A stretch of 37,451 bases of DNA from Dehalococcoidia bacterium (GTDB lineage Bacteria; Chloroflexota; Dehalococcoidia; Lucifugimonadales; UBA1127). The stretch spans positions 1-37,451 of the forward strand of contig JAPYRQ010000017.1 in NCBI GenBank assembly GCA_029936935.1, written 5' to 3'. The position numbers and the translations under genes were made by a program. Under the pieces are notes generated by a model. It ran no database searches. It saw only the letters and a program-made list of their open reading frames with translations, and had not been told where the DNA came from. Positions 25,811 through 33,465 of this stretch are shown piece after piece (within the stretch, counting starts at the first letter, position 1; the number at the start of each line of letters is the position of its first letter).

Positions 25811-27184
25811 ATGACTACCGGATTAAAACCGCACCAACTCTCAGCCGCACAGGCCGCCGCATTAATACGTTCAGGTGACCTATCACCGGTGATGCTGGTG
25901 GAAGACCTTCTGCGCCGCATCGACGAGCTGGAGCCAATGCTTCAAGCATGGGTGACCGTTGACCGTGAGGGCGCTCTGGCAACGGCTAAGGCTTCTGAGC
26001 TAGAGCTTGAGAAGTCGGGGCCGCGCGGGCCTCTCCACGGCGTTCCTGTTGGTCTGAAGGACATCTTCTATACCGCCGGGCTCAAGACCACCGCGGGATC
26101 ACCGCTCTATGCCGACTTTGTGCCCGAGTATGACGCTACGTCCGTGGCCAAGTTCCGACAGGCAGGGGCAATCGTGCTGGGCAAGACCGTCACTACGGAG
26201 TTCGCGGACGGCGACCCGTCACCCACGTTCAACCCCTGGAACCTGGAACACACACCCGGTGGCTCAAGCAGCGGATCGGGAGCGGCCATCGCTGCGGGCA
26301 TGGTTCCTATCGCCACGGGCTCCCAGACGGTCGGCTCAACACTTCGGCCAGCGGCGTACAACGGCATCGTCGGGCTGAAGCCAACGTTGGGGCTCATCAG
26401 CACCTACGGCGTGGTTCCCGTCAGCTTCTCCACAGACACCGTGGGCATCATGGTACGCACGGTTGAGGACGCAGCCCTGACCCTGGACGCACTGGCAGGC
26501 TACGACTCCAAGAACCCCGCCTTGGTCAACGTGCCCGTGGGTCAGTACCACGCTGCCGTGTACCGCAGGCAGTCACCACCCCGTATCGGTCTACTGAAGG
26601 ACTTTTTCTACGAGCGGGCTGACGAAGAGGTTCGCAGCCACACTGACACAGTTGCACAGAAGCTGGCAGCAGCCGGGGCCATCGTCGAGGAGGTCACGCT
26701 GCCGGAACCGTTCCACAGAGCCGTAGAGGACATCGCCAGCGTGGTCTGGGCAGAGACTGCAGCCTTCCATGAAGAGAGCTACGCCCACCATCGAGAGGAC
26801 TACGGCCCCAACATCGGCAGTCGCATGGACCGCGCATTGGAGTCGTCACCGATTCCGTATATCAAGGCCCAACAGGGTAGGAAACCGCTTCAGGCCGCAA
26901 TGGAACCGATCTTCGCCAAGTACGATGTGCTCTTAAGCCCTTGCACTCCCGGCCCTGCGCCCAAGGACCGCACGACCACCGGGCAGACGTTCTTCCAGGC
27001 TCCGTGGACGTGGATTGCATGCCCAACTATCGGGGTGCCAAGCGGACTGGCAGCGAACGGGATGCCATTGGCCATACAACTGGCTGCAGGGCCGTTTGAC
27101 GAGGAGCGGTTGATTGGCGCGGCGGCGTGGTGCGAACGAGTGCTGGATGTGCATCTGACACCCATGAACCCGAACCAGGGTTAA
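25811..27184 (+). CDS. Amidase signature family hydrolase
   Basis: This 457-residue protein belongs to the amidase signature family (Ser-cisSer-Lys triad). Visible are the Lys in VPVGLKDIFYTAG, the glycine/serine-rich GGSSSGSGAAIAAGM with the cis-Ser, and GSQTVGSTLRPAAYNGIVG, where the nucleophile Ser follows an unusual TVGS (usually TGGS or TAGS). The GatA subunit of Glu-tRNA amidotransferase is a relative, but the absence of gatB/gatC and the C-terminal form suggest a stand-alone amidase; the substrate is unknown. The start has GGAG 8 bases upstream. Its last codons and stop (CAGGGTTAA) lie in a palindromic repeat. Nearness to the DUF1989 gene hints at amide or urea-type nitrogen metabolism. 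Confidence 0.88.
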   Translation: MTTGLKPHQLSAAQAAALIRSGDLSPVMLVEDLLRRIDELEPMLQAWVTVDREGALATAKASELELEKSGPRGPLHGVPVGLKDIFYTAGLKTTAGSPLYADFVPEYDATSVAKFRQAGAIVLGKTVTTEFADGDPSPTFNPWNLEHTPGGSSSGSGAAIAAGMVPIATGSQTVGSTLRPAAYNGIVGLKPTLGLISTYGVVPVSFSTDTVGIMVRTVEDAALTLDALAGYDSKNPALVNVPVGQYHAAVYRRQSPPRIGLLKDFFYERADEEVRSHTDTVAQKLAAAGAIVEEVTLPEPFHRAVEDIASVVWAETAAFHEESYAHHREDYGPNIGSRMDRALESSPIPYIKAQQGRKPLQAAMEPIFAKYDVLLSPCTPGPAPKDRTTTGQTFFQAPWTWIACPTIGVPSGLAANGMPLAIQLAAGPFDEERLIGAAAWCERVLDVHLTPMNPNQG

Positions 27185-27217
27185 CCCTGGACCCATGTTT
27201 ACCAGGGCACGCCCTGG
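27175..27217 (+). repeat. Palindromic repeat family, two adjacent hairpins at the amidase stop
   Basis: CCAGGGTTAACCCTGG (27175-27190) is a perfect 16-nt palindrome containing the amidase TAA stop. It is followed by ACCCATG and a second hairpin CCAGGGC-AC-GCCCTGG (27202-27217). The same doublet arrangement recurs at 32583-32617. The rest of 27185-27287 shows no gene. Confidence 0.75.
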
Positions 27218-27287
27218 ACCCGAGCTTACGGGGTGATGAAGTTGTCAGTCGGGTGAGCAATTAAGGTGGTTGGTTAGGGTCAAAGGT

Positions 27288-27625
27288 TTACTTGGCGGGT
27301 AGCGATAGAGTGAAGCTCAAGCCGCGCTGTAGCCAGCTTTCAAGGTCGTCGTCGGACTCCAGGCCTTCTTGCCCCACGTAGACCATGCCCTTCATGGCTT
27401 TCCCGGTGAAATCCATGGGTCTGGCATGGGGTTGAGCCAGGGCGTCGGCGTGACCCTCAGCGCCAACACGCACTATCATGTCATCCTGCAAAATGCCGCA
27501 GCACATGTTGCCTGCACCATGAAGCATAGCCCGCCGAACATCTTCTTCTCGACGACATCCAACTCATCCTCGCGGGCTTCCAGCAACTCTCGGACGCGAT
27601 GGGCCAGACCTTCGTCGTACGCCAT
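27288..27625 (-). pseudogene. TfoX N-terminal domain gene broken by a one-base frameshift
   Basis: Reading from ATG 27625 gives MAYDEGLAHRVREL then VVEKKMFGGLCFMVQ, the start of a TfoX_N domain protein. The continuation GNMCCGILQDDMIVRVG to WLQRGLSFTLSLPAK is in another frame. The switch occurs near 27508-27514, and the total of 338 nt is one short of a codon multiple, so a single base has been lost (or an assembly error made). Restored, it would encode about 112 residues, the normal size for stand-alone TfoX_N proteins. The ORF track shows only the second part (27288-27527). The first part starts 9 bases after the LON-domain gene ends. Confidence 0.85.
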
Positions 27626-27634
27626 GACTATCTC

Positions 27635-28285
27635 CTAGTTTGCGCTGAACCTTTGGGAGGGGCCTTCACGTCGCACCCGGCGGCGAACGTGCTCTATCGT
27701 CAGATCCAGTATCTCCACCTCGGCGATCAGGCGCTCCTCTGAGGTGTCCATCTCCAACAGGCCCTGCTTCACCATCATGCTGGCTTCCAGGCTCTGAGCA
27801 ACCAGGTATGAGAGTTCAGCCGCCTCGTCCGGGACCTTGACCTCCCGCATCCACTCGTTGCTCATGCCTGCCACGAGTCGAGCGTAGTCAATGTACTTCT
27901 CCCGTAACTCGAGGGCAGCCTGAGAGATACTGGGCTCCTCCGGCTCCAGCAGTTCCACCCTGGCGATGATGTAGGGCCGCTGTTGGATGATGTTCAAAGT
28001 GCGGAATCGCTCCTGTCCCTCTGCTACGAGGATGATCCGACCGTCCGGCGAGTCCTCACGCTGCATCACCTGGGCCACGGTGCCAATATCGTAGGGCGTG
28101 GCAGGCTCACCCACCTCTTTGCCCTCTTTGATCAGCACAACGCCGAATTTGGAATCGTCATTGGTGATATCTGCCATCATCTGCACGTATCGGTCCTCAA
28201 ATATCTGAAGCGGGAGGTTCATACCGGGGAAGAGCACAGTCCCACCAAGGGGGAAGAGGGGGAGTTCACGTTCAATGTTCGGCAT
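27635..28285 (-). CDS. LON substrate-binding domain protein
   Basis: The 216-residue protein is a stand-alone Lon N-terminal (LAN) domain: LPLFPLGGTVLFPGMNLPLQIFEDRY at the start, then KFGVVLIKEG, GTVAQVMQREDSPDGRIIL and the GQERFR motif, with a helical C-terminus. No AAA+ or protease domain follows, so it is not Lon protease itself. Such proteins are common; the function is poorly known and may involve binding unfolded protein. The ATG has AGGA nearby. It is followed at 9 bases by the broken TfoX_N gene. Confidence 0.9.
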   Translation of the reverse strand: MPNIERELPLFPLGGTVLFPGMNLPLQIFEDRYVQMMADITNDDSKFGVVLIKEGKEVGEPATPYDIGTVAQVMQREDSPDGRIILVAEGQERFRTLNIIQQRPYIIARVELLEPEEPSISQAALELREKYIDYARLVAGMSNEWMREVKVPDEAAELSYLVAQSLEASMMVKQGLLEMDTSEERLIAEVEILDLTIEHVRRRVRREGPSQRFSAN

Positions 28286-28366
28286 CGCGTCCTATCTATG
28301 CGTCTGGGCTTTTGAAGATGCGCCAGAGTATACGCGATAGACGTGGTGGGCACCAGCAGGATGAGG

Positions 28367-29044
28367 CTACGAGGGCTGGTCAGCAGGCTTGAAACGGTAC
28401 CCCACGTTCCACACAGTCTCAATGAAGACGTGGTTGGCGTCCTCCACCTTGCTGCGGAGTCGTCGGACATGGACGTCCACGGTGCGGGTGCCGCCGAAGT
28501 ACTCGTAGCCCCACACGCGAGAGAGCAGCTCCTCTCGAGAGAAGACACGCCCGGGGTTGGAGGCCAGCAGCCTCAGCAACTCATACTCCTTGAAGGTGAG
28601 GAGTACTTTGTGGCCGGAGACGGTCACTTCATACCGAGATTGATCAATGACCAGGTCATCGATATGGATGGTCTCAGCCCCCTCGCGACCACGCAGTCGA
28701 CGCAGGAGTTGTTGTACACGCAGCATCAGTTCTGTTGGGTTGGGCGGTTTTAACGCGAAGTCATCGGCGCTGCGAGAGAGGTCGTAGGTGTCCAGTTCCC
28801 GCTGCGTGACCAATGCCATCACCGGGAGGTGGAGGTCTCGACAGCATTGCAGCGCCTCTTCCGTCTCGCTGAGGGAAAAGCTACCGGCATCCAGCAACAC
28901 GATGTCCGGGGTCTGCTCCACCGTCAGGGACGGCAGTTGGCTGGAATCGGTCATGGTTGATGTGGTGAACTCCCCCTTTGGGAAGCACAGCATCAGCGTC
29001 TCCGCTGCACGGTCGTCTCGACTCACCATCAGGACTGTGGGCAC
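28367..29044 (-). CDS. OmpR/PhoB-type response regulator with atypical receiver
   Basis: The C-terminal domain (about residues 125-220) is a typical OmpR/PhoB winged helix: LTFKEYELLRLLASNPGRVF, SREELLSRVWGYEY and RTVDVHVRRLRSKVED. The N-terminal receiver keeps the phospho-acceptor Asp (DIVLLDAG), the Thr (ALVTQRE) and the Lys (ALKPPNP), but the acidic pair after strand 1 is replaced (VLMVSRDD instead of VDDD), so Mg binding and phosphorylation may be altered. GTG 29044 (VPTVLMVSRDD) with GGAG 9 bases upstream gives a normal 225 residues; the longer ORF from 29110 adds a hydrophobic stretch that does not belong to the fold. No histidine kinase gene is adjacent. It is divergent from the trp leader. 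Confidence 0.85.
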   Translation of the reverse strand: MPTVLMVSRDDRAAETLMLCFPKGEFTTSTMTDSSQLPSLTVEQTPDIVLLDAGSFSLSETEEALQCCRDLHLPVMALVTQRELDTYDLSRSADDFALKPPNPTELMLRVQQLLRRLRGREGAETIHIDDLVIDQSRYEVTVSGHKVLLTFKEYELLRLLASNPGRVFSREELLSRVWGYEYFGGTRTVDVHVRRLRSKVEDANHVFIETVWNVGYRFKPADQPS

Positions 29045-29130
29045 AGAAAACAACTCCAGAATCGGTTTCCGTAGAAGCAACAAGTATAGCATGATGGTAT
29101 TCGCATCCACTCATGGCTCTATTCGAAATC

Positions 29131-29160
29131 TTGACAAGCCGTGAAAAAGAGCCTTAGACT
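29131..29160 (+). promoter_or_regulatory. Sigma70-type promoter of the trp operon
   Basis: A perfect TTGACA (29131-29136) is followed 18 bases later by TAGACT (29155-29160), four of six matches to the -10 consensus. The predicted start near 29167 lies just before the T-box stem I, as expected for a riboswitch-controlled transcript. Confidence 0.7.
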
Positions 29161-29174
29161 GAATGCAACATTTA

Positions 29175-29475
29175 CATAAAGGGCGACGGTCTGGAGTAGT
29201 ACGTCCCAAGCGGAGCCACAGAGAGTCGGGAACGGTGGAAACCGACGTTAGCGCAGGGGCTGAATGGACCATTCGGGGCATCCCGATATATCGGGAGAAG
29301 CTCAACGTCACCGGCGGTAGGACACCGCTTCAATGTCCCGGCAGAGAAGACGTCACCGGAAACGGGGCGCACTGCTGAAGAGATTTTGCTGCAGGCTTTT
29401 ATATGAGGCCAAGCAGCAAAAACAAGGGTGGCACCGCGGAGTGACCCCGCCCCTTGCATGGGACGGGGTTTTTTA
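29175..29475 (+). promoter_or_regulatory. T-box riboswitch (tryptophan) with intrinsic terminator
   Basis: The leader has the ordered hallmarks of a T-box: AGTA near 29195-29201, the stem I core AGAGAGTCGG..GGTGGAAACCGAC (29220-29246), a specifier in GAATGGACC (TGG, the Trp codon, at 29265-29267), a strong stem TTTTGCTGC/GCAGCAAAA (29384-29421), and the T-box AAGGGTGGCACCGCGG (29424-29439), which pairs with the tRNA acceptor end. The terminator follows: CCCCGCCCC/GGGACGGGG (29445-29468) and a run of six T. Uncharged tRNA-Trp would stabilise the antiterminator and allow transcription of trpE onward. The class of transcript and the UGG codon agree. Confidence 0.93.
29445..29474 (+). terminator. 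T-box terminator hairpin
   Basis: CCCCGCCCC pairs with GGGACGGGG (one C-A mismatch) around a TTGCAT loop, followed directly by TTTTTT. Its 5' arm lies just after the T-box sequence, so the antiterminator and terminator are mutually exclusive. This is the off-state of the tryptophan leader. Confidence 0.88.
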
Positions 29476-29505
29476 TTGCCTGAAATTAGCGGTATGAGGA
29501 TGATG

Positions 29506-30981
29506 ATGTACACACCAACATTGGAACAGGTCAAGGAGCTGGCGGCAGAGGGCAACCTCATCCCCGTCTATCAGGAGATCAACGCAGACCTTGATACGCC
29601 GGTCACTGCCTACATGAAGGTGGCTAAAGGCCCCTACTCCTTCCTCCTGGAGAGCATTGAGGGGGGTGAGAGGATGGCGCGCTTCAGCATCATTGGGACA
29701 GAGCCGTCAAAGGTGATTCGCACCGGCCCTGGCCAGCCTGACGGAGCTGTAGACCCGCTTCGCCTAATTGAGAAGACGCTGAGTCGATTCAAGCCTGTAG
29801 CCGTCCCGGGCCTCCCACGTTTCCATGGCGGCCAAGTAGGATTTTTGGCTTACGATGCCGTCCACTACTTCGAGCCCCGGGTGCCCGCCCCTGCCAGCAA
29901 CCCGCTGGACCTTCCGGAATCGACGTTCATGCTGGCGGACACGCTGCTGGTGTTCGACCATCTGCGACACAAGATCCAAGTCGTCAGCCACGTCCACGTC
30001 CGGGGCGATATTGAGGCTGCCTACAACAAGGCGACCAAGCGCATCGACAGGTTGGTAAAACGACTGGAACGGCCGTTGAAGCGGCAGAAGCGTGGCCCCG
30101 GGGGGGCTAAAGACGACCCTACGACAAGCTCAGGGCGAACGGAGGTCAGCTACACCTCCAACCGTACCTATGAGGAGTACGACGAGATCGTTCGGAAGTC
30201 GCGAGAGTACATCATCGCAGGCGACATCATCCAGGTGGTTCCATCCCAGCGATTGGCTCGACCGACGGAGGCCTCGCCTCTTGACTTGTACCGTGCATTG
30301 CGGGGGAGCAACCCTTCGCCATACATGTTCTTCCTGGAGCTGGACGACTTCCACATCATCGGCGCTTCGCCGGAGCTGCTCGTACGGGTGGAGGAAGGCC
30401 TGGTGCTGAACTTCCCGTTGGCAGGCACTCGACCTCGCGGCAAGACACCGGAGCAGGACGAAGCGCTGGCGGAGGAACTGAAGAACAACGAGAAGGAAAA
30501 GGCCGAGCACATCATGCTGGTGGACCTGGGCCGCAACGATGTTGGTCGCGTCAGTATCCCCGGTTCCGTGGAAGTTACCGACCTCATGCGCATCGTGAAG
30601 TACTCCCACGTCATGCATCTGGAGTCGGAGATACACGGCCAGCTTCGCCCTGACCGCACCATTTACGACGCCCTGCGCTCGTGCCTCCCGGCTGGGACGC
30701 TGTCCGGCGCGCCCAAAGTCCGTGCGATGGAGATCATCGCTGAGCTTGAAGGCGAAGCTCGAGGCGCGTACGGCGGGGCCGTGGGCTACTTCAGCTTCTC
30801 CGGCAACATGGACACGGCAATCACTATCCGCACCATGATCCTGAAGGACGGGGTGGCGTACATCCAGGCGGGCGGCGGCATTGTGTACGACAGCGAGCCG
30901 GAGGCGGAGTACCAGGAGACGTTCCAGAAGGCCGGGGCACTGCTGAACGCCATCAACCTAGCTGAATCGCAGGGGATGTGA
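29506..30981 (+). CDS. trpE: Anthranilate synthase component I
   Basis: TrpE makes anthranilate from chorismate using ammonia supplied by TrpG. The N-terminal domain has the tryptophan feedback motif LLES-x10-S exactly (LLESIEGGERMARFS). The chorismate-binding domain shows FPLAGTRPRGKTPEQDEAL, DLGRNDVGRVS and LPAGTLSGAPKVRAMEI. ATG 29506 (MYTPTLEQV) is chosen because GAGG lies 6 bases upstream and homologues start this way; the ORF track's GTG at 29428 is inside the T-box. The linker near residues 197-214 (GPGGAKDDPTTSSGRTEV) is encoded by a CGACAAGCTCAGGG repeat and looks inserted. 491 residues. trpG follows after 3 bases. Confidence 0.97.
   Translation: MYTPTLEQVKELAAEGNLIPVYQEINADLDTPVTAYMKVAKGPYSFLLESIEGGERMARFSIIGTEPSKVIRTGPGQPDGAVDPLRLIEKTLSRFKPVAVPGLPRFHGGQVGFLAYDAVHYFEPRVPAPASNPLDLPESTFMLADTLLVFDHLRHKIQVVSHVHVRGDIEAAYNKATKRIDRLVKRLERPLKRQKRGPGGAKDDPTTSSGRTEVSYTSNRTYEEYDEIVRKSREYIIAGDIIQVVPSQRLARPTEASPLDLYRALRGSNPSPYMFFLELDDFHIIGASPELLVRVEEGLVLNFPLAGTRPRGKTPEQDEALAEELKNNEKEKAEHIMLVDLGRNDVGRVSIPGSVEVTDLMRIVKYSHVMHLESEIHGQLRPDRTIYDALRSCLPAGTLSGAPKVRAMEIIAELEGEARGAYGGAVGYFSFSGNMDTAITIRTMILKDGVAYIQAGGGIVYDSEPEAEYQETFQKAGALLNAINLAESQGM
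30115..30146 (+). repeat. Dispersed CGACAAGCTCAGG repeat inside trpE
   Basis: CCCTACGACAAGCTCAGGGC followed by GAACGGAGG matches the widespread CCCTTCGACAAGCTCAGGGCGAACGG repeat, and 14 bases match the copy at 12363-12388. It is read in the trpE frame as DPTTSSGRTEV, in a linker between the two domains, and does not break the frame. Confidence 0.8.
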
Positions 30982-30984
30982 AGA

Positions 30985-31548
30985 ATGATCCTACTGATAG
31001 ACAACTACGATAGCTTTACGTACAACCTGTACCAGTACCTTTGTGAGCTTGGTGCCAAGGTTCAGGTCGAGCGCAACGACCAGATCACGGTGGATGAGAT
31101 AGAGAAGCTCAAGCCAGAAAGGATCGTGGTATCGCCCGGGCCGTGCACTCCCAAGGAGGCAGGCATCTCCGTGGAGGCCATCCTGCGCTTCGGGCCCCGC
31201 ATGCCCGTGCTAGGCGTCTGCTTGGGCCATCAATGCATCGGCGAGGCCTTTGGCGGCACAGTCGGCGGCGCAGGCGAGATCGTCCATGGAAAGACATCAC
31301 CCATCAACCACAACGGCGTTGGCGTGTTGCAGGGGCTACCTGAACCCTTCGAGGCAATCAGGTATCACTCGCTGGTGGTGAATCGAGAGAGCTTGCCCGA
31401 CGACCTAGAGGTCACAGCATGGACCGACAATGGCCTCATCATGGCGTTGAAGCACAAGGGATACCCGATAGAAGGTGTCCAGTTCCATCCAGAGTCAATC
31501 ATGACGGGCGCGGGCAAAGACCTTCTCAAGAATTTTCTGGCGATGTAG
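30985..31548 (+). CDS. trpG: Anthranilate synthase component II (glutamine amidotransferase)
   Basis: TrpG releases ammonia from glutamine for TrpE. This 187-residue class I glutamine amidotransferase has the start [19 protein letters not shown], the oxyanion/Pro-Gly segment [15 protein letters not shown], the nucleophile Cys in [15 protein letters not shown], and the catalytic His and Glu in [11 protein letters not shown]. It is not fused to trpE or trpD. It lies 3 bases after trpE and 29 bases before trpD. Confidence 0.97.
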   Translation: MILLIDNYDSFTYNLYQYLCELGAKVQVERNDQITVDEIEKLKPERIVVSPGPCTPKEAGISVEAILRFGPRMPVLGVCLGHQCIGEAFGGTVGGAGEIVHGKTSPINHNGVGVLQGLPEPFEAIRYHSLVVNRESLPDDLEVTAWTDNGLIMALKHKGYPIEGVQFHPESIMTGAGKDLLKNFLAM

Positions 31549-31577
31549 GCTAACCCAGACTAGAACAGGAGAATTAA

Positions 31578-32591
31578 ATGATTCGTGAAGCGATTGGCGC
31601 GGTAGTCGGCGGAGCTTCCTTGACCCTGGAAGAAGCCGCAGGCGTCATGGAAGAGATCATGTCAGGCGAGGCGACTCCGGCTCAAATCGGGGCATATGTC
31701 ACCGCGCTTCGACTTAAAGGCGAGACATCAGAGGAGATCGCCGGGATGGCGCAGGTCATGCGAGCGAACGGTCTTAAAGTGGTGTACCAGGAGCCGTTGG
31801 TGGACATCGTCGGCACTGGGGGAGATAGTCTCAACACCTTCAACATCTCAACAGCATCGGCTCTGGTGCTGGCGGCGTCAGGGGTCAAAGTGGCCAAGCA
31901 CGGTGCTCGAGCGGCATCGAGTGTGGCTGGCGCGGCAGACGTCCTGGAGGCGTGTGGCGTAAAGCTTGAGTTGACGCCGGAAGAGGTGATGCGATGCATC
32001 GATGAGGCGGGTATGGGCTTCATGTACGCCCCTGCCTTCCATCCTGCAATGCGGCACGCTGGCGCGCCTCGACGGGAAATAGGCATCCGTACCTTCTTCA
32101 ACATCCTTGGACCCATGACAAACCCCGCCGGCGCGGAATCGCTGGTGGTGGGGATAGCAGACCCGGCGTTTGGTGAACGGATGGCCCAGGCCTACGGTCA
32201 GCTTGGCTGCAAACACGTCTTGATAGTGCACGGTTCTGACGGTGCTGACGAACTGACACTGACCGGCCCATCGGAAATATGGGAGATGAAGGGTGGAGAA
32301 GTCACCCACTACGAACTCAAGTTGGAAGATGTGGGGCTGGAGCCCTGTGCGCCTGAAGCATTGAAAGGCAGTGTTGCTGAAGAGAACGCGGAGACCATGG
32401 AGCGACTGCTTGATGGGGAGCTAGGCCCGCTGCATCGCGCTGTGGCATTGAACGCCGGTGCAGGTATGTATGTGGCCGGTACGGTAAGCACCTTGAAAGA
32501 AGGTGCTGAAGCTGCTCGGAAGGTACTATCAAGCAAAGCGGCCCTTGCAACCCTCAAGAAGCTGGTAGAAGTAAGCAACCAGCAGGGCTAG
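31578..32591 (+). CDS. trpD: Anthranilate phosphoribosyltransferase
   Basis: TrpD joins anthranilate to PRPP. The 337-residue protein has the glycine-rich PRPP motif VGTGGDSLNTFNISTASAL and the FFNILGPMTNPA motif. One segment is unusual: where most TrpD read KHGNR-x-x-SS-x-x-GSAD, this reads KHGARAASSVAGAADVLEA. The Asn lost here is a conserved substrate-pocket residue in characterised enzymes, and the Ser before Ala-Asp is also Ala. The ATG has AGGAG at good spacing. The last codons and TAG stop (CAGGGCTAG) lie in a palindromic repeat. A gap of 77 bases with repeats separates it from trpC. Confidence 0.94.
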   Translation: MIREAIGAVVGGASLTLEEAAGVMEEIMSGEATPAQIGAYVTALRLKGETSEEIAGMAQVMRANGLKVVYQEPLVDIVGTGGDSLNTFNISTASALVLAASGVKVAKHGARAASSVAGAADVLEACGVKLELTPEEVMRCIDEAGMGFMYAPAFHPAMRHAGAPRREIGIRTFFNILGPMTNPAGAESLVVGIADPAFGERMAQAYGQLGCKHVLIVHGSDGADELTLTGPSEIWEMKGGEVTHYELKLEDVGLEPCAPEALKGSVAEENAETMERLLDGELGPLHRAVALNAGAGMYVAGTVSTLKEGAEAARKVLSSKAALATLKKLVEVSNQQG

Positions 32592-32640
32592 CCCTGGCCC
32601 CCAGGGTTCAACCCTGGACCTAGGCTACCTGACGGTTACC
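32583..32640 (+). repeat. Palindromic repeat family, two hairpins plus tail at the trpD stop
   Basis: CAGGGCTAGCCCTG (32583-32596) is a perfect palindrome containing the trpD TAG stop. A second palindrome, CCAGGGTT-C-AACCCTGG (32601-32617), follows, then GACCTAGGCTACCTGACGGTTACC. The doublet arrangement matches 27175-27217 and the GACGGTTACC tail matches 22688-22697 (GGCGGTTACC). Confidence 0.78.
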
Positions 32641-32668
32641 TAATGATGGCCAACGAGTAGAGGACAAG

Positions 32669-33463
32669 ATGGCAACAATCCTGGATGAAATAATCGAAGC
32701 AAAGAAGTCGGTGCTTGCACAGGCGAAGCTTGACGCGCCGTTGGACGAACTTCAACGACGTATCGCTGAGAGAGCCGCGCCAATAAGCCTTGCTAACGCG
32801 CTGCAGGGCGACGACATCCGACTCATCGCCGAGGTCAAGAAAGCATCGCCGTCGGCTGGCCTGTTGCGAATGGACTTCAATCCCACCGAGCTGGCAGCTA
32901 CGTACGCAGCAAGCGGTGCTGCAGCCGTCTCCTGCCTGACGGATGACCATTTCCAGGGCACGTTGAATCACCTATCTGAAGTGAAGGCCGCGCTGACTCC
33001 CTACGGGGTTCCGGTGTTGCGCAAAGACTTCCTCACAGACCCGTACCAGCTCTTTGAAGCTCGAGCGTACGGCGCGGATGCAGCGTTGCTCATCGTCGCA
33101 TTGCTGTCACCTGACGCGTTGAAGGCGCTGTTGGGCGTGGCCACAGGGTTGCAGCTTGAATGCTTGGTAGAAGTCCACGACGAGGCTGAGCTTGCTACGG
33201 CTCTGGACGCAGGGGCGAAGATCATCGGCATCAACAACCGTGACTTGCACACGTTCAAGACGGACCTGGCCGTGACCGAAGCGTTAGCTCCCAAGGCCCC
33301 CGACGATGTCACGGTAGTCAGCGAGAGCGGCATCAAAGACCGCAGCGACATGGTGCGCCTGCACGAGTTGGGTGCGGATGCAGGGTTGGTAGGCGAGGCC
33401 ATCGTGACGCAAGCCGACCCAGGTGCCAAGGTCCGTGAATTACTCGGCGTGGCAGGAGCTTAA
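32669..33463 (+). CDS. trpC: Indole-3-glycerol phosphate synthase
   Basis: TrpC closes the indole ring, converting carboxyphenylamino-deoxyribulose phosphate to indole-3-glycerol phosphate. The 264-residue TIM barrel has IRLIAEVKKASPSAGLLRMDF (the usual SPSKG is SPSAG), the catalytic Lys in VPVLRKDFLTDPYQ, a Glu in LECLVEVHDEAEL, IIGINNRDLHTF and the phosphate-binding VVSESGIKDRSDM and GLVGEAIV. It is not fused to trpF. The trpF start follows 2 bases after its stop. Confidence 0.96.
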   Translation: MATILDEIIEAKKSVLAQAKLDAPLDELQRRIAERAAPISLANALQGDDIRLIAEVKKASPSAGLLRMDFNPTELAATYAASGAAAVSCLTDDHFQGTLNHLSEVKAALTPYGVPVLRKDFLTDPYQLFEARAYGADAALLIVALLSPDALKALLGVATGLQLECLVEVHDEAELATALDAGAKIIGINNRDLHTFKTDLAVTEALAPKAPDDVTVVSESGIKDRSDMVRLHELGADAGLVGEAIVTQADPGAKVRELLGVAGA

Positions 33464-33465
33464 CG

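Noticed and set aside
29428-29505. N-terminal extension of TrpE from the GTG at 29428
   Set aside because: This GTG is inside the T-box sequence and the extension runs through the terminator hairpin. TrpE homologues start at MYTPTLEQV.
30092-30409. ORF with LRQAQGERR in trpE, plus strand, other frame
   Set aside because: LRQAQGER is the usual chance translation of the CTTCGACAAGCTCAGG repeat, not a gene.
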